The position numbers were made by a program, and so were the translations under genes. This document shows positions 6,598-12,300 of a DNA stretch of 12,300 nucleotides, piece after piece (the stretch's first letter is position 1; each line of letters begins with the position of its first letter). The notes below the pieces were generated by a model. It searched no databases, was not told the DNA's origin, and saw only the letters and a program-made list of their open reading frames with translations. The stretch is from Anaerolineales bacterium (lineage in GTDB: Bacteria > Chloroflexota > Anaerolineae > Anaerolineales > DRMV01), in NCBI GenBank assembly GCA_015484985.1, contig WFUL01000091.1, positions 1 to 12,300 of the forward strand, read 5' to 3'.

Positions 6598-6764
6598 CAG
6601 CGCACTTCCCGGTGAAGGGTGTGACGACGACACCGCGGGCAGTACTTGCGTAGTTCCAAACGACCGGGGTCGTTGTGACGGTTCTTCTCCGTCAGGTAGT
6701 TACGCTCCTTGCACTCCGTGCATGCCATAGTAATCAAAATGCGTGAACCCTTCTTCTTGGCCAT
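6597..6764 (-). CDS. rpmG: 50S ribosomal protein L33 (bL33)
   Basis: A 55-residue basic protein starts MAKKKGSRILITMACTEC and ends with the CPRCRRHTLHREVR tail typical of bL33. Four cysteines in two CxxC pairs (C15/C18 and C42/C45) form the zinc-binding 'C+' version. It is a structural component of the large ribosomal subunit near the E site. The ATG at 6764 follows GAAGGA closely and is 25 bases after the tuf stop, so it is the last gene of the rpsL-rpsG-fusA-tuf-rpmG run. In many bacteria rpmG is followed by secE and nusG. Here the cluster ends at once against a convergent gene. Confidence 0.95.
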   Translation of the reverse strand: MAKKKGSRILITMACTECKERNYLTEKNRHNDPGRLELRKYCPRCRRHTLHREVR

Positions 6765-6789
6765 GGTTCCTTCACCCGTTCCTTAAAGA

Positions 6790-7992
6790 TTAGTCCACCA
6801 CATCGGTGATGGTGCCTGCGCCCACGGTCAGACCACCTTCCCGGATGGCGAATCGCTGCCCCTTCTCCAGGGCAATGGGGTACATCAACTCCACTTCCAG
6901 GTTCACGTGGTCGCCAGGCATCACCATCTCCACCCCTTCCGGCAACTGTATCGTCCCCGTCACGTCCGCCGTCCGCAGATAGAACTGGGGCCGATACCCG
7001 CTGAAGAAGGGCTTGTGCCGTCCACCCTCTTCCTTCCGCAACACGTACACCTGCGCCCGGAACCGCTTGTGCGGCTTGATGCTCCCCGGCGCCGCTACCA
7101 CCATCCCCCGGCGAATCTCCCGCCGGTCAATGCCTCGCAGCAGCAACCCCACGTTGTCTCCGGCTATGGCCTCGTCCAGCACCTTGTGGAACATCTCTAC
7201 ACCCGTCACCACCGTCTTGATGGGCTCGTCCCGATAGCCCACAATCTCCACCTCATCGCCCACCGTGATCTTGCCCCGCTCTACTCGGCCCGTCACCACC
7301 GTCCCACGACCCTTGATGCTGAACACGTCCTCAATGGCCAGCATGAAGGGCTTGTCTACCTCCCGCGGCGGCTCCGGAATGTACTCGTCCATCACCCGCA
7401 ACAACTCCGCAATGGGCTGGTACTCCGGCGCATCCGGGTCCTGATTCTCACTCTGCAACGCCTGCAAGGCACTCCCCTTCACCACCGGCACCTCGTCCCC
7501 CGGATACCCGTACTCGCTCAGCAACTCCCGCACTTCCAGTTACACCAGCTCCAAAAGCTCCGGGTCGTCCATCATGTCCACCTTGTTCAGGAACACCAAA
7601 ATGTACGGCACCTCCACCTGCCGGGCCAGCAGCACGTGCTCCCGAGTCTGGGGCATGGGCCCTTCCGGCGCCGCCACCACCAGAATCGCCCCGTCCACCT
7701 GGGCCGCACCCGTAATCATGTTCTTGATGTAGTCCCGGTGCCCCGGCATGTCCACGTGAGCATAGTGCCGCTTGGGCGTCTCGTACTCTACATGGGCAAT
7801 GTTGATGGTAATGCCCCGGGTCCGCTCCTCCGGCGCCTTGTCAATCTGCTCGAAGGGCACGTACTGCCCCCAACCCCGCAGGGCACAGTACTTCGTAATC
7901 GCCGCCGTCAGCGTCGTCTTCCCGTGGTCGATGTGCCCAATCGTCCCCACGTTCAGATGGGGCTTCGTCCGTTCAAACTTCGGCTTGCTCAT
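6790..7992 (-). pseudogene. tuf: elongation factor Tu gene with an in-frame stop at codon 151
   Basis: The reading frame is 401 codons long, exactly right for EF-Tu, and intact apart from a TAA at 7540-7542. Before it come GHIDHGKT (19-26), RGITI (59-63), DMPGHRDY (81-88) and NKVD (136-139). After it come SAL (174-176), GRGTVVTGRVERG and the complete domains 2 and 3 ending in TDVVD. The stop falls where the family has Glu (ELV-E-LEVRELL), one G-to-T change from GAA. The truncated product would lack the G5 motif and both beta-barrel domains, so it would be inactive. A GTG three codons later could restart the second half, but no clear ribosome binding site precedes it. The true start has an excellent GGAGGAGGTG site, 23 bases after fusA. 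Either a genuine pseudogene backed by another tuf copy, or a single-base sequence error. Confidence 0.85.
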
Positions 7993-8015
7993 TGGTTCAC
8001 CTCCTCCGTAAGCGC

Positions 8016-10097
8016 TTAGACTTTTTCGCCTTTGATGATGGCCTCGGCTACATGCTCGGGCACAGGCTCATAATGGTCGAATTCCATGGTGAAGGAACCC
8101 CGGCCCTGAGTTGCCGAACGCAAAGCCGTGGCGTAACCGAAGAGCTCGGCCAGCGGCACCAGGGCCCGCACCGAGCGCACATTCCCCGGGCGGCTCTCCA
8201 TCCCCAGAATCTGGGCCCGCCGGGCGGACAGCTGGCCCAACACCTCGCCCAGGAACTCTTCGGGCACGGTGACCTCGACTTTCATGATGGGCTCCAGCAG
8301 TACCGGCTTCCCCCGCATGACGGCATCCTTGAACGCAATGGAAGCCGCGACCTTGAAAGCCATTTCGCTGGAATCCACCTCGTGGTAGGAACCATCGACC
8401 AGGGTCACCTTCACGTCGGTCACGGGATAGCCTGCCACCACGCCGGTATCGGCCGCTTCCCGAATACCCTTCTCCACCGCGGGGATGAACTCCCGCGGGA
8501 TGACACCGCCCACAATTTTGTTCTCGAACACGATGCCCGAACCGGGCTCCGCGGGCTCCACGTTGATGACCACATGGCCGTACTGGCCACGGCCGCCCGT
8601 CTGCTTGATAAAGCGTCCTTCCACCTTCTCCACTGGCTGGGTGATGGTTTCCTTGTAGGCCACCCGAGGCCGTCCCACCCGAGGATGCACGTTGAACTCC
8701 CGGCGCAACCGGTCGATGAGAATTTCCAGGTGCAACTCGCCCATCCCCTCAATAAGGGTCTGTCCTGTAGCCTCGTCAGTGCGCACCCGGAAGGTGGGGT
8801 CCTCCTCGGACAGCTTTTGCAAAGCCTTGGCTAGTTTATCCTGTTCCGCGGAGGACTTGGGCTCGATGGCCACGGCGATGACGGGCTCGGGAAAGCGGAT
8901 GGGCTCCAGGAGGATGGGATGCTTCTCGTCGCACAGGGTGTCCCCAGTAATGACGCTCTTCATCCCCAGCACCGCAGCAATGTCACCGGCCCGCACCTCG
9001 TTGATGGGCTCCCGTCGGTTAGCGTACATGCGCAACAGGCGGCCCACCCGCTCCCGCCTCTCCTTAGTGGCGTTGTAGACCATGGTGCCCTGGGTGAGCA
9101 CACCGGAATACACGCGAATGTACGCCAGTCGGCCCACGTAGGGGTCGGTCACAATCTTGAATGCCAGCGCGCACAGAGGCGCGTCGTCGCTGGCTGGCCG
9201 CTCTTCGATTTCCCCAGTCCGAGGATTCTCCCCTTTCACCGGCGGGATGTCCACCGGGGAAGGCAGGTAATCAATCACCCCGTCCAGCAAGGGCTGGATG
9301 CCCTTATTCCGCAAAGCGCTTCCACAGAACACGGGCTGGGCCTTATTGGCGATGGTGGCCCGGCGGAGAGCAGCCTTCAATTCTTCTACGGAGATGTCCT
9401 CGCCCTCCAGGTACTTCATCATGATGTCGTCATCCAACTCGGCCAGGGCCTCGATCATGGCCTCCCGGGCGGCCCGAGCCTCTTCCTCCAGATCCGGAGG
9501 AAGAGGCCCTGTCACAGGCTCCTTACCCAAATCGTCCACCCAGGTAATGGCCTGCATGGTCATGAGGTCGACCATCCCCCGGAAGGTAGACTCTTCTCCA
9601 ATGGGCAGTTGCACGGGAATGGGGTTGGCCCCCAATCGCTCCCGGATGCTCTCCACCGAACGCTCGAAAGAAGCGCCCACTTTGTCCATTTTGTTGATGA
9701 AGCAAATACGGGGCACCCCGTATTGGTCCGCCTGGCGCCATACGGTTTCACTCTGGGGCTCCACTCCCTGAGACGCGTCAAAGACCACGATGCCGCCATC
9801 CAGCACCCGCAGGGAACGCTGCACCTCCGCGGTGAAGTCAATGTGTCCAGGGGTATCAATAATGTTGATTTGGTACCCCTTCCATTCCGCGGACACGGAG
9901 GCAGCCACAATAGTGATTCCCCGCTCCCGTTCCTGCTCCATGTAATCCGTAACCGTCGTACCCTCATGGACTTCGCCCAGGCGGTGGGTACGACCGGTGT
10001 AGAACAGGATGCGCTCCGTGGTCGTGGTCTTCCCCGCATCAATGTGGGCAATGATGCCGATATTTCGGTACTTCTCAATGGGATACTTTCTGGGCAT
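8016..10097 (-). CDS. fusA: elongation factor G
   Basis: At 693 residues this is a full-length EF-G, the GTPase that drives tRNA-mRNA translocation and, with RRF, ribosome recycling. GTPase motifs are AHIDAGKTT (17-25), ERGIT (58-62), DTPGH (81-85) and NKMD (135-138). The later domains are complete, including RVGRPRVAYKETI, GGRGQYGHVVI and the C-terminal SARRAQILGMESR and GRGSFTMEFDHYEPVP. I chose the ATG at 10097 because AAAGGA precedes it at about 5 bases and MPRKYPIEKYRNIGI is a normal EF-G start. A TTG at 10118 would add 7 residues without support. It follows rpsG after 127 bases that contain a terminator and a possible -10 box, and it precedes tuf by 23 bases. Confidence 0.97.
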   Translation of the reverse strand: MPRKYPIEKYRNIGIIAHIDAGKTTTTERILFYTGRTHRLGEVHEGTTVTDYMEQERERGITIVAASVSAEWKGYQINIIDTPGHIDFTAEVQRSLRVLDGGIVVFDASQGVEPQSETVWRQADQYGVPRICFINKMDKVGASFERSVESIRERLGANPIPVQLPIGEESTFRGMVDLMTMQAITWVDDLGKEPVTGPLPPDLEEEARAAREAMIEALAELDDDIMMKYLEGEDISVEELKAALRRATIANKAQPVFCGSALRNKGIQPLLDGVIDYLPSPVDIPPVKGENPRTGEIEERPASDDAPLCALAFKIVTDPYVGRLAYIRVYSGVLTQGTMVYNATKERRERVGRLLRMYANRREPINEVRAGDIAAVLGMKSVITGDTLCDEKHPILLEPIRFPEPVIAVAIEPKSSAEQDKLAKALQKLSEEDPTFRVRTDEATGQTLIEGMGELHLEILIDRLRREFNVHPRVGRPRVAYKETITQPVEKVEGRFIKQTGGRGQYGHVVINVEPAEPGSGIVFENKIVGGVIPREFIPAVEKGIREAADTGVVAGYPVTDVKVTLVDGSYHEVDSSEMAFKVAASIAFKDAVMRGKPVLLEPIMKVEVTVPEEFLGEVLGQLSARRAQILGMESRPGNVRSVRALVPLAELFGYATALRSATQGRGSFTMEFDHYEPVPEHVAEAIIKGEKV

Positions 10098-10129
10098 CGC
10101 GTCCTTTCCCGTGATCAAGAATGAAATTC

Positions 10130-10135
10130 ATCATA
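10130..10135 (-). promoter_or_regulatory. candidate -10 box for fusA-tuf-rpmG
   Basis: On the minus strand this reads TATGAT, placing a start site near 10123 and a leader of about 26 bases before fusA. The -35 region at suitable spacing (GGTAAT-like) is poor. The position just beyond the rpsG terminator makes an internal promoter plausible. Confidence 0.35.
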
Positions 10136-10177
10136 CAAAACACTCATATCACATTACCACATCCCAAAACCAGGCAC

Positions 10178-10210
10178 AAAAAAGCGACGCGCTGCCCGCG
10201 CGCCGCTTTT
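10178..10210 (-). terminator. intrinsic terminator after rpsG, inside the str cluster
   Basis: Read on the minus strand, AAAAGCGGCGCGC (10210-10198) pairs with GCGCGTCGCTTTT (10192-10180) through 13 pairs including one G-U. The loop is GGGCA, and the last four pairs plus two more bases form a TTTTTT run. The opposite strand would have an A-C mismatch in place of the G-U, so the signal is oriented for rpsL-rpsG transcripts. It starts 15 bases after the rpsG stop and leaves fusA downstream. Confidence 0.75.
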
Positions 10211-10224
10211 CGGGGCGCCGTTGC

Positions 10225-10695
10225 TTAGAACCTGAGATGGGCGAAGGCCCGATTGGCCTCGGCCATGCGGTGGGTTTCCTCCCGCTTGCGCACCGCTGCG
10301 CCCTGTCCTCGAGCCGCGTCCATGAGTTCCGCGGCCAGCTTTTCGGCGAAGCTCTTTCCCTGCCGCGCACGCGCCGCTCGAATGATCCAACGGCAAGCCA
10401 AGGCGAACTGGCGATGGGGAGGCACTTCCATAGGAATCTGGTACGTCGCGCCACCCACCCGGCGAGGCCGCACTTCCATGATAGGCGAAGTGTTCCTGAT
10501 GGCCTTCTCAAACACCTTCAAGGGGTCCTCGCCCGTCTTCTCTGCAATGATGTCAAAGGCCTGGTAGACCAGGCGTGCGGCCACACTCTTCTTGCCGTTC
10601 TTCATCACCCGATTGATGAAGGACTGCACATCCACCCGTCCGTATTTCGGGTCCGGCGGAATCTGGCGTCGCTCAGGACGATAACGCCGTGGCAT
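10225..10695 (-). CDS. rpsG: 30S ribosomal protein S7 (uS7)
   Basis: This 156-residue protein is the standard length for S7, a primary binder of the 3' domain of 16S rRNA that helps form the E site and head of the small subunit. It begins MPRRYRPERR. Recognisable stretches are FINRVMKNGKKSVA, EKAIRNTSPIMEVRPRRVGGATYQIP, and ETHRMAEANRAFAHLRF at the C-terminus. The ATG at 10695 follows AGGAGGAG at good spacing. It lies 20 bases after rpsL, so the two share a transcript from the consensus promoter at 11245-11272. A strong terminator follows 15 bases after its stop. Confidence 0.97.
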   Translation of the reverse strand: MPRRYRPERRQIPPDPKYGRVDVQSFINRVMKNGKKSVAARLVYQAFDIIAEKTGEDPLKVFEKAIRNTSPIMEVRPRRVGGATYQIPMEVPPHRQFALACRWIIRAARARQGKSFAEKLAAELMDAARGQGAAVRKREETHRMAEANRAFAHLRF

Positions 10696-10715
10696 AGGGT
10701 CTCCTCCTCACGTCC

Positions 10716-11132
10716 TTACTTCGGCCGCTTGGCCCCGTACTTGGACCGGGCCTGTCGTCGGGCCTCCACGCCCGCGGCGTCCAAGGCCCCACGCACGATT
10801 TTGTAGCGCACACCCGGCAGGTCCTTCACACGGCCACCCCGCACCAGCACCACCGAGTGCTCCTGCAGGTTGTGACCTTCACCGGGAATGTACGCCGTGA
10901 CTTCCATACCGTTGGTCAAGCGCACCCGAGCAATCTTCCGCAACGCGGAGTTGGGCTTTTTGGGCGTCATGGTCCGTACGACCAAGCACACCCCCCGCTT
11001 CTGCGGGCAACCCTTGGGCAAACGAATGCGCTTCCCTTTCAAGGAGTTGTACGTATACAGTAGCGCGGGGGCCTTGGGCTTATCCCGCTTCGGCTTCCTC
11101 CCTTTACGCACCAGCTGATTAATGGTCGGCAC
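10716..11132 (-). CDS. rpsL: 30S ribosomal protein S12 (uS12)
   Basis: This 138-residue S12 is a decoding-centre protein of the small subunit. It begins MPTINQLVRKG. Its hallmark loop TPKKPNSALRK has the streptomycin-sensitive lysine, and GEGHNLQEHSVVLVRGGRVKDLPGVRY includes the PGVRY site that contacts the decoding region. Between PAL and CPQKRGVC there is an insertion of about 13 residues (around LYTYNSLKGKRIRLPKG), absent in E. coli but usual in Gram-positive-type S12. The C-terminus ends RSKYGAKRPK. It is the first gene of the cluster, with a leader of about 105 bases. The ribosome binding site is GGAGGG, about 12 bases before the ATG, which is somewhat far. Confidence 0.97.
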   Translation of the reverse strand: MPTINQLVRKGRKPKRDKPKAPALLYTYNSLKGKRIRLPKGCPQKRGVCLVVRTMTPKKPNSALRKIARVRLTNGMEVTAYIPGEGHNLQEHSVVLVRGGRVKDLPGVRYKIVRGALDAAGVEARRQARSKYGAKRPK

Positions 11133-11238
11133 CGCTACCCTCCTACAATCGTTTTACAGACAAAAAACCCTGTCACCGCAAATCTTGGCGGCAACATCAA
11201 CATAATGTTTGCAATGTTTCATTGTCTTCGGGCCAGCG
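11133..11238 (-). promoter_or_regulatory. rpsL leader with small hairpins and a possible 22-codon leader ORF
   Basis: The transcript from the consensus promoter would carry about 105 untranslated bases. On the minus strand it contains an imperfect hairpin (GCAAACAT...ATGTTGC, about 11212-11191), then CCGC-N8-GCGG (about 11192-11177) followed after a few bases by TTTTTT. An open frame from ATG at 11222 to TAA at 11154 encodes MKHCKHYVDVAAKICGDRVF plus two residues (22 codons), with no good ribosome binding site. A weak attenuator is possible. None of this matches a ribosomal-protein leader motif I know. Confidence 0.3.
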
Positions 11239-11244
11239 CTCACC

Positions 11245-11272
11245 ATTATAGCCGAAGGGAAGAGCATGTCAA
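11245..11272 (-). promoter_or_regulatory. perfect consensus promoter of rpsL-rpsG
   Basis: On the minus strand this is TTGACA (11272-11267), a 16-base spacer and TATAAT (11250-11245), a 12-of-12 match to the vegetative sigma-factor consensus. It lies between the terminator of the upstream membrane-protein gene and rpsL, as expected for a highly expressed translation operon. Confidence 0.88.
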
Positions 11273-11310
11273 GCAAAGGGAGGACTTTTTCGAGAATTTC
11301 CCCCGGCAAC

Positions 11311-11366
11311 AAAACAAAAACTCGCACCGCGCCCCAAGCCCCGCAAGGGGGAGGGAACGCGGTGCG
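11311..11366 (-). terminator. intrinsic terminator of the membrane-protein operon
   Basis: On the minus strand CGCACCGCG (11366-11358) pairs perfectly with CGCGGTGCG (11331-11323). The enclosed bases include an inner CCCC-TTGC-GGGG stem. AG and then TTTTTGTTTTGTT follow. This is a strong, minus-oriented intrinsic terminator 24 bases after the 7-TM gene's stop and upstream of the rpsL promoter, insulating the two units. Confidence 0.85.
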
Positions 11367-11389
11367 GATGGAAAGGGAGGGAAGAGGCT

Positions 11390-12079
11390 TCAGGAGGGCT
11401 CGGCCTGAGAGCCCATCGGGGTCGTGGCCCGAAGAAAACCGGCAAAGAGCAATACCACCCCCAGAAATTCTCCCACATACAGGGCATAAGGGATACCCAA
11501 ACGGCTGAAGAAGCCACCGAAGGCCGGCATAAGAGCCCCAGCGGCGATGAGCACGTTCCCAACGGCCCGGTGGAGGAGCACCCGCTTCCGCCAGAACAGG
11601 AAGGAAGAATACACCGCACCACCCACCAGGGTCACCAGTCCGTACAGGTTGAAGAAGGGGGTCAGCACCCGCACCCCCGGCGTTACAATGGCGTGTCCGC
11701 TCAACTCGCCTTCAATCATGAGGCTGGGGTCCAATTGCGCCGTGAACACTTTATACACCGCGTACAGGGAACCCAGAACCAAAATCACCATCAGGGTGTG
11801 GGCCACCCGACGACGGGCCAGCAGGTACACCGTACCCTGCCCCAACCAGGCAGCCACCAACACCGCGCCGAACAAATACCACAAGCGGAAGATAAGGGGA
11901 TGCCATCCAAAGGCCCCGTAGTAGAACTCGCTGAAACCGCCAATCCCGTAGAAAATCAGGCCAATACCCCACAGTAAAAGATGTATGCCCCGACGGCGGG
12001 CATACCGACGTAAGACCAAATAGGCGAACACAAAACTCAGGATGAAGGACAGAAGGGGAAGTAAGGTTCGCAACGTCAT
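11390..12079 (-). CDS. seven-transmembrane protein of unknown function
   Basis: A 229-residue, very hydrophobic protein with about seven predicted helices (near residues 5-23, 32-54, 62-88, 93-113, 135-161, 170-192 and 196-216). Short Arg-rich loops (RRYARRRG, LARRRVAH, WRKRVLLHR) suggest those sides face the cytoplasm. The one longer loop (about 114-134, LDPSLMIEGELSGH) would be outside. No catalytic or transport motif is recognisable, so I give no function. The ATG at 12079 follows a strong GGAGGTG at 5 bases. A TTG at 12118 would add 13 residues without a site. It follows a 48-residue single-TM gene by 54 bases and is closed by its own terminator, so the two may form an operon or a membrane complex. 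Confidence 0.8.
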   Translation of the reverse strand: MTLRTLLPLLSFILSFVFAYLVLRRYARRRGIHLLLWGIGLIFYGIGGFSEFYYGAFGWHPLIFRLWYLFGAVLVAAWLGQGTVYLLARRRVAHTLMVILVLGSLYAVYKVFTAQLDPSLMIEGELSGHAIVTPGVRVLTPFFNLYGLVTLVGGAVYSSFLFWRKRVLLHRAVGNVLIAAGALMPAFGGFFSRLGIPYALYVGEFLGVVLLFAGFLRATTPMGSQAEPS

Positions 12080-12133
12080 GAACGCACCTCCTGCACCAAC
12101 AACATCCGGTGTAGACAACCCAAAAGGACTTTC

Positions 12134-12280
12134 TCAACGGCCAATCCAACCCAGAATCACGGCCATACTGACGATCACCAGAAACAAGGTGCTACCCAAC
12201 AACACCACCAGGGCCACTGGAATCAATCGTTCGTAGAGGGGTGGATAACGGCGGGGCGGTACGGATTTCGGCTGGGACAT
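12134..12280 (-). CDS. 48-residue single-transmembrane small protein
   Basis: ATG at 12280 to TGA at 12134 encodes a small protein starting MSQPKSVPPRRYPPLYERLI. It continues into a hydrophobic helix of about 26 residues (PVALVVLLGS through AVILGW, about 21-45) and a short IGR tail. A GAGGAGGG site lies about 10 bases before the ATG. The basic, proline-rich N-terminus suggests a cytoplasmic N-terminus by the positive-inside rule. The 7-TM gene starts 54 bases downstream on the same strand, suggesting co-expression. I do not recognise a family. Coding support comes from the start site, the coherent amphipathic layout and the context. Confidence 0.65.
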   Translation of the reverse strand: MSQPKSVPPRRYPPLYERLIPVALVVLLGSTLFLVIVSMAVILGWIGR

Positions 12281-12300
12281 AGGAACTATCCCTCCTCGAC

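Noticed and set aside
7540..7542. Recoding of the tuf stop codon (selenocysteine or pyrrolysine style)
   Set aside because: The codon is TAA, not TGA or TAG, no recoding structure is apparent, and the family has Glu at this site. Mutation or sequence error is simpler.
10098..10118. TTG start extending EF-G by 7 residues
   Set aside because: No ribosome site precedes it, whereas the ATG at 10097 has AAAGGA at good spacing and gives the usual EF-G N-terminus.
6597..11132. Horizontally acquired antibiotic-target cluster
   Set aside because: rpsL keeps the streptomycin-sensitive lysine in TPKKPNS, fusA and rpsG look ordinary, and composition is uniform with the surrounding core genes.

Overview
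This window comes from a GC-rich bacterium that is not a proteobacterium. It has an RNase J instead of an RNase E signature. Ribosomal protein S12 carries the roughly 13-residue insertion typical of Gram-positive and related lineages. Intrinsic terminators and strong GGAGG-type ribosome binding sites are common. My best guess is Chloroflexota, possibly Anaerolineae-like, judged from the general look of the proteins. No search was run, so the lineage is an inference.

Left part (1-3132): the 3' end of an unrecognised plus-strand gene meets a tight minus-strand operon tail to tail. That operon encodes an OmpR-family response regulator, its HAMP/HisKA sensor kinase, and the 16S rRNA methyltransferase RsmI, with gaps of 3-4 bases. 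Next is an almost 1 kb gene-free, lower-GC stretch (3133-4131). It is packed with long perfect hairpins, inverted repeats and diverged repeat copies, including a candidate 223-bp MITE-like element. Being between divergent genes, it should not need terminators, yet it holds terminator-like structures.

Middle (4045-6597): a good sigma-70-type promoter drives a plus-strand pair, RNase J and a Dph6/DUF71-type PP-loop ATPase. The pair ends at a GC-rich hairpin shared with the convergent cluster.

Right part (6597-11272, minus strand): a str-type translation cluster in transcription order rpsL, rpsG, fusA, tuf, rpmG. It starts from a perfect TTGACA-16-TATAAT promoter with a leader of about 105 nt. 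An intrinsic terminator separates rpsG from fusA. The tuf gene is full length (401 codons) except for an in-frame TAA at codon 151, between the NKxD and SAL GTPase motifs. It is either a true nonsense mutation, implying a second intact tuf elsewhere, or a one-base sequence error. Upstream lie a 7-TM membrane protein of unknown function and a 48-residue single-TM protein, ending at their own strong terminator.

Most of the window is ordinary housekeeping. The parts worth a second look are the broken tuf, the hairpin-rich intergenic region, the terminator inside the str cluster, and the small-protein/7-TM pair. I see no CRISPR array, tRNA, rRNA, phage or defence system.
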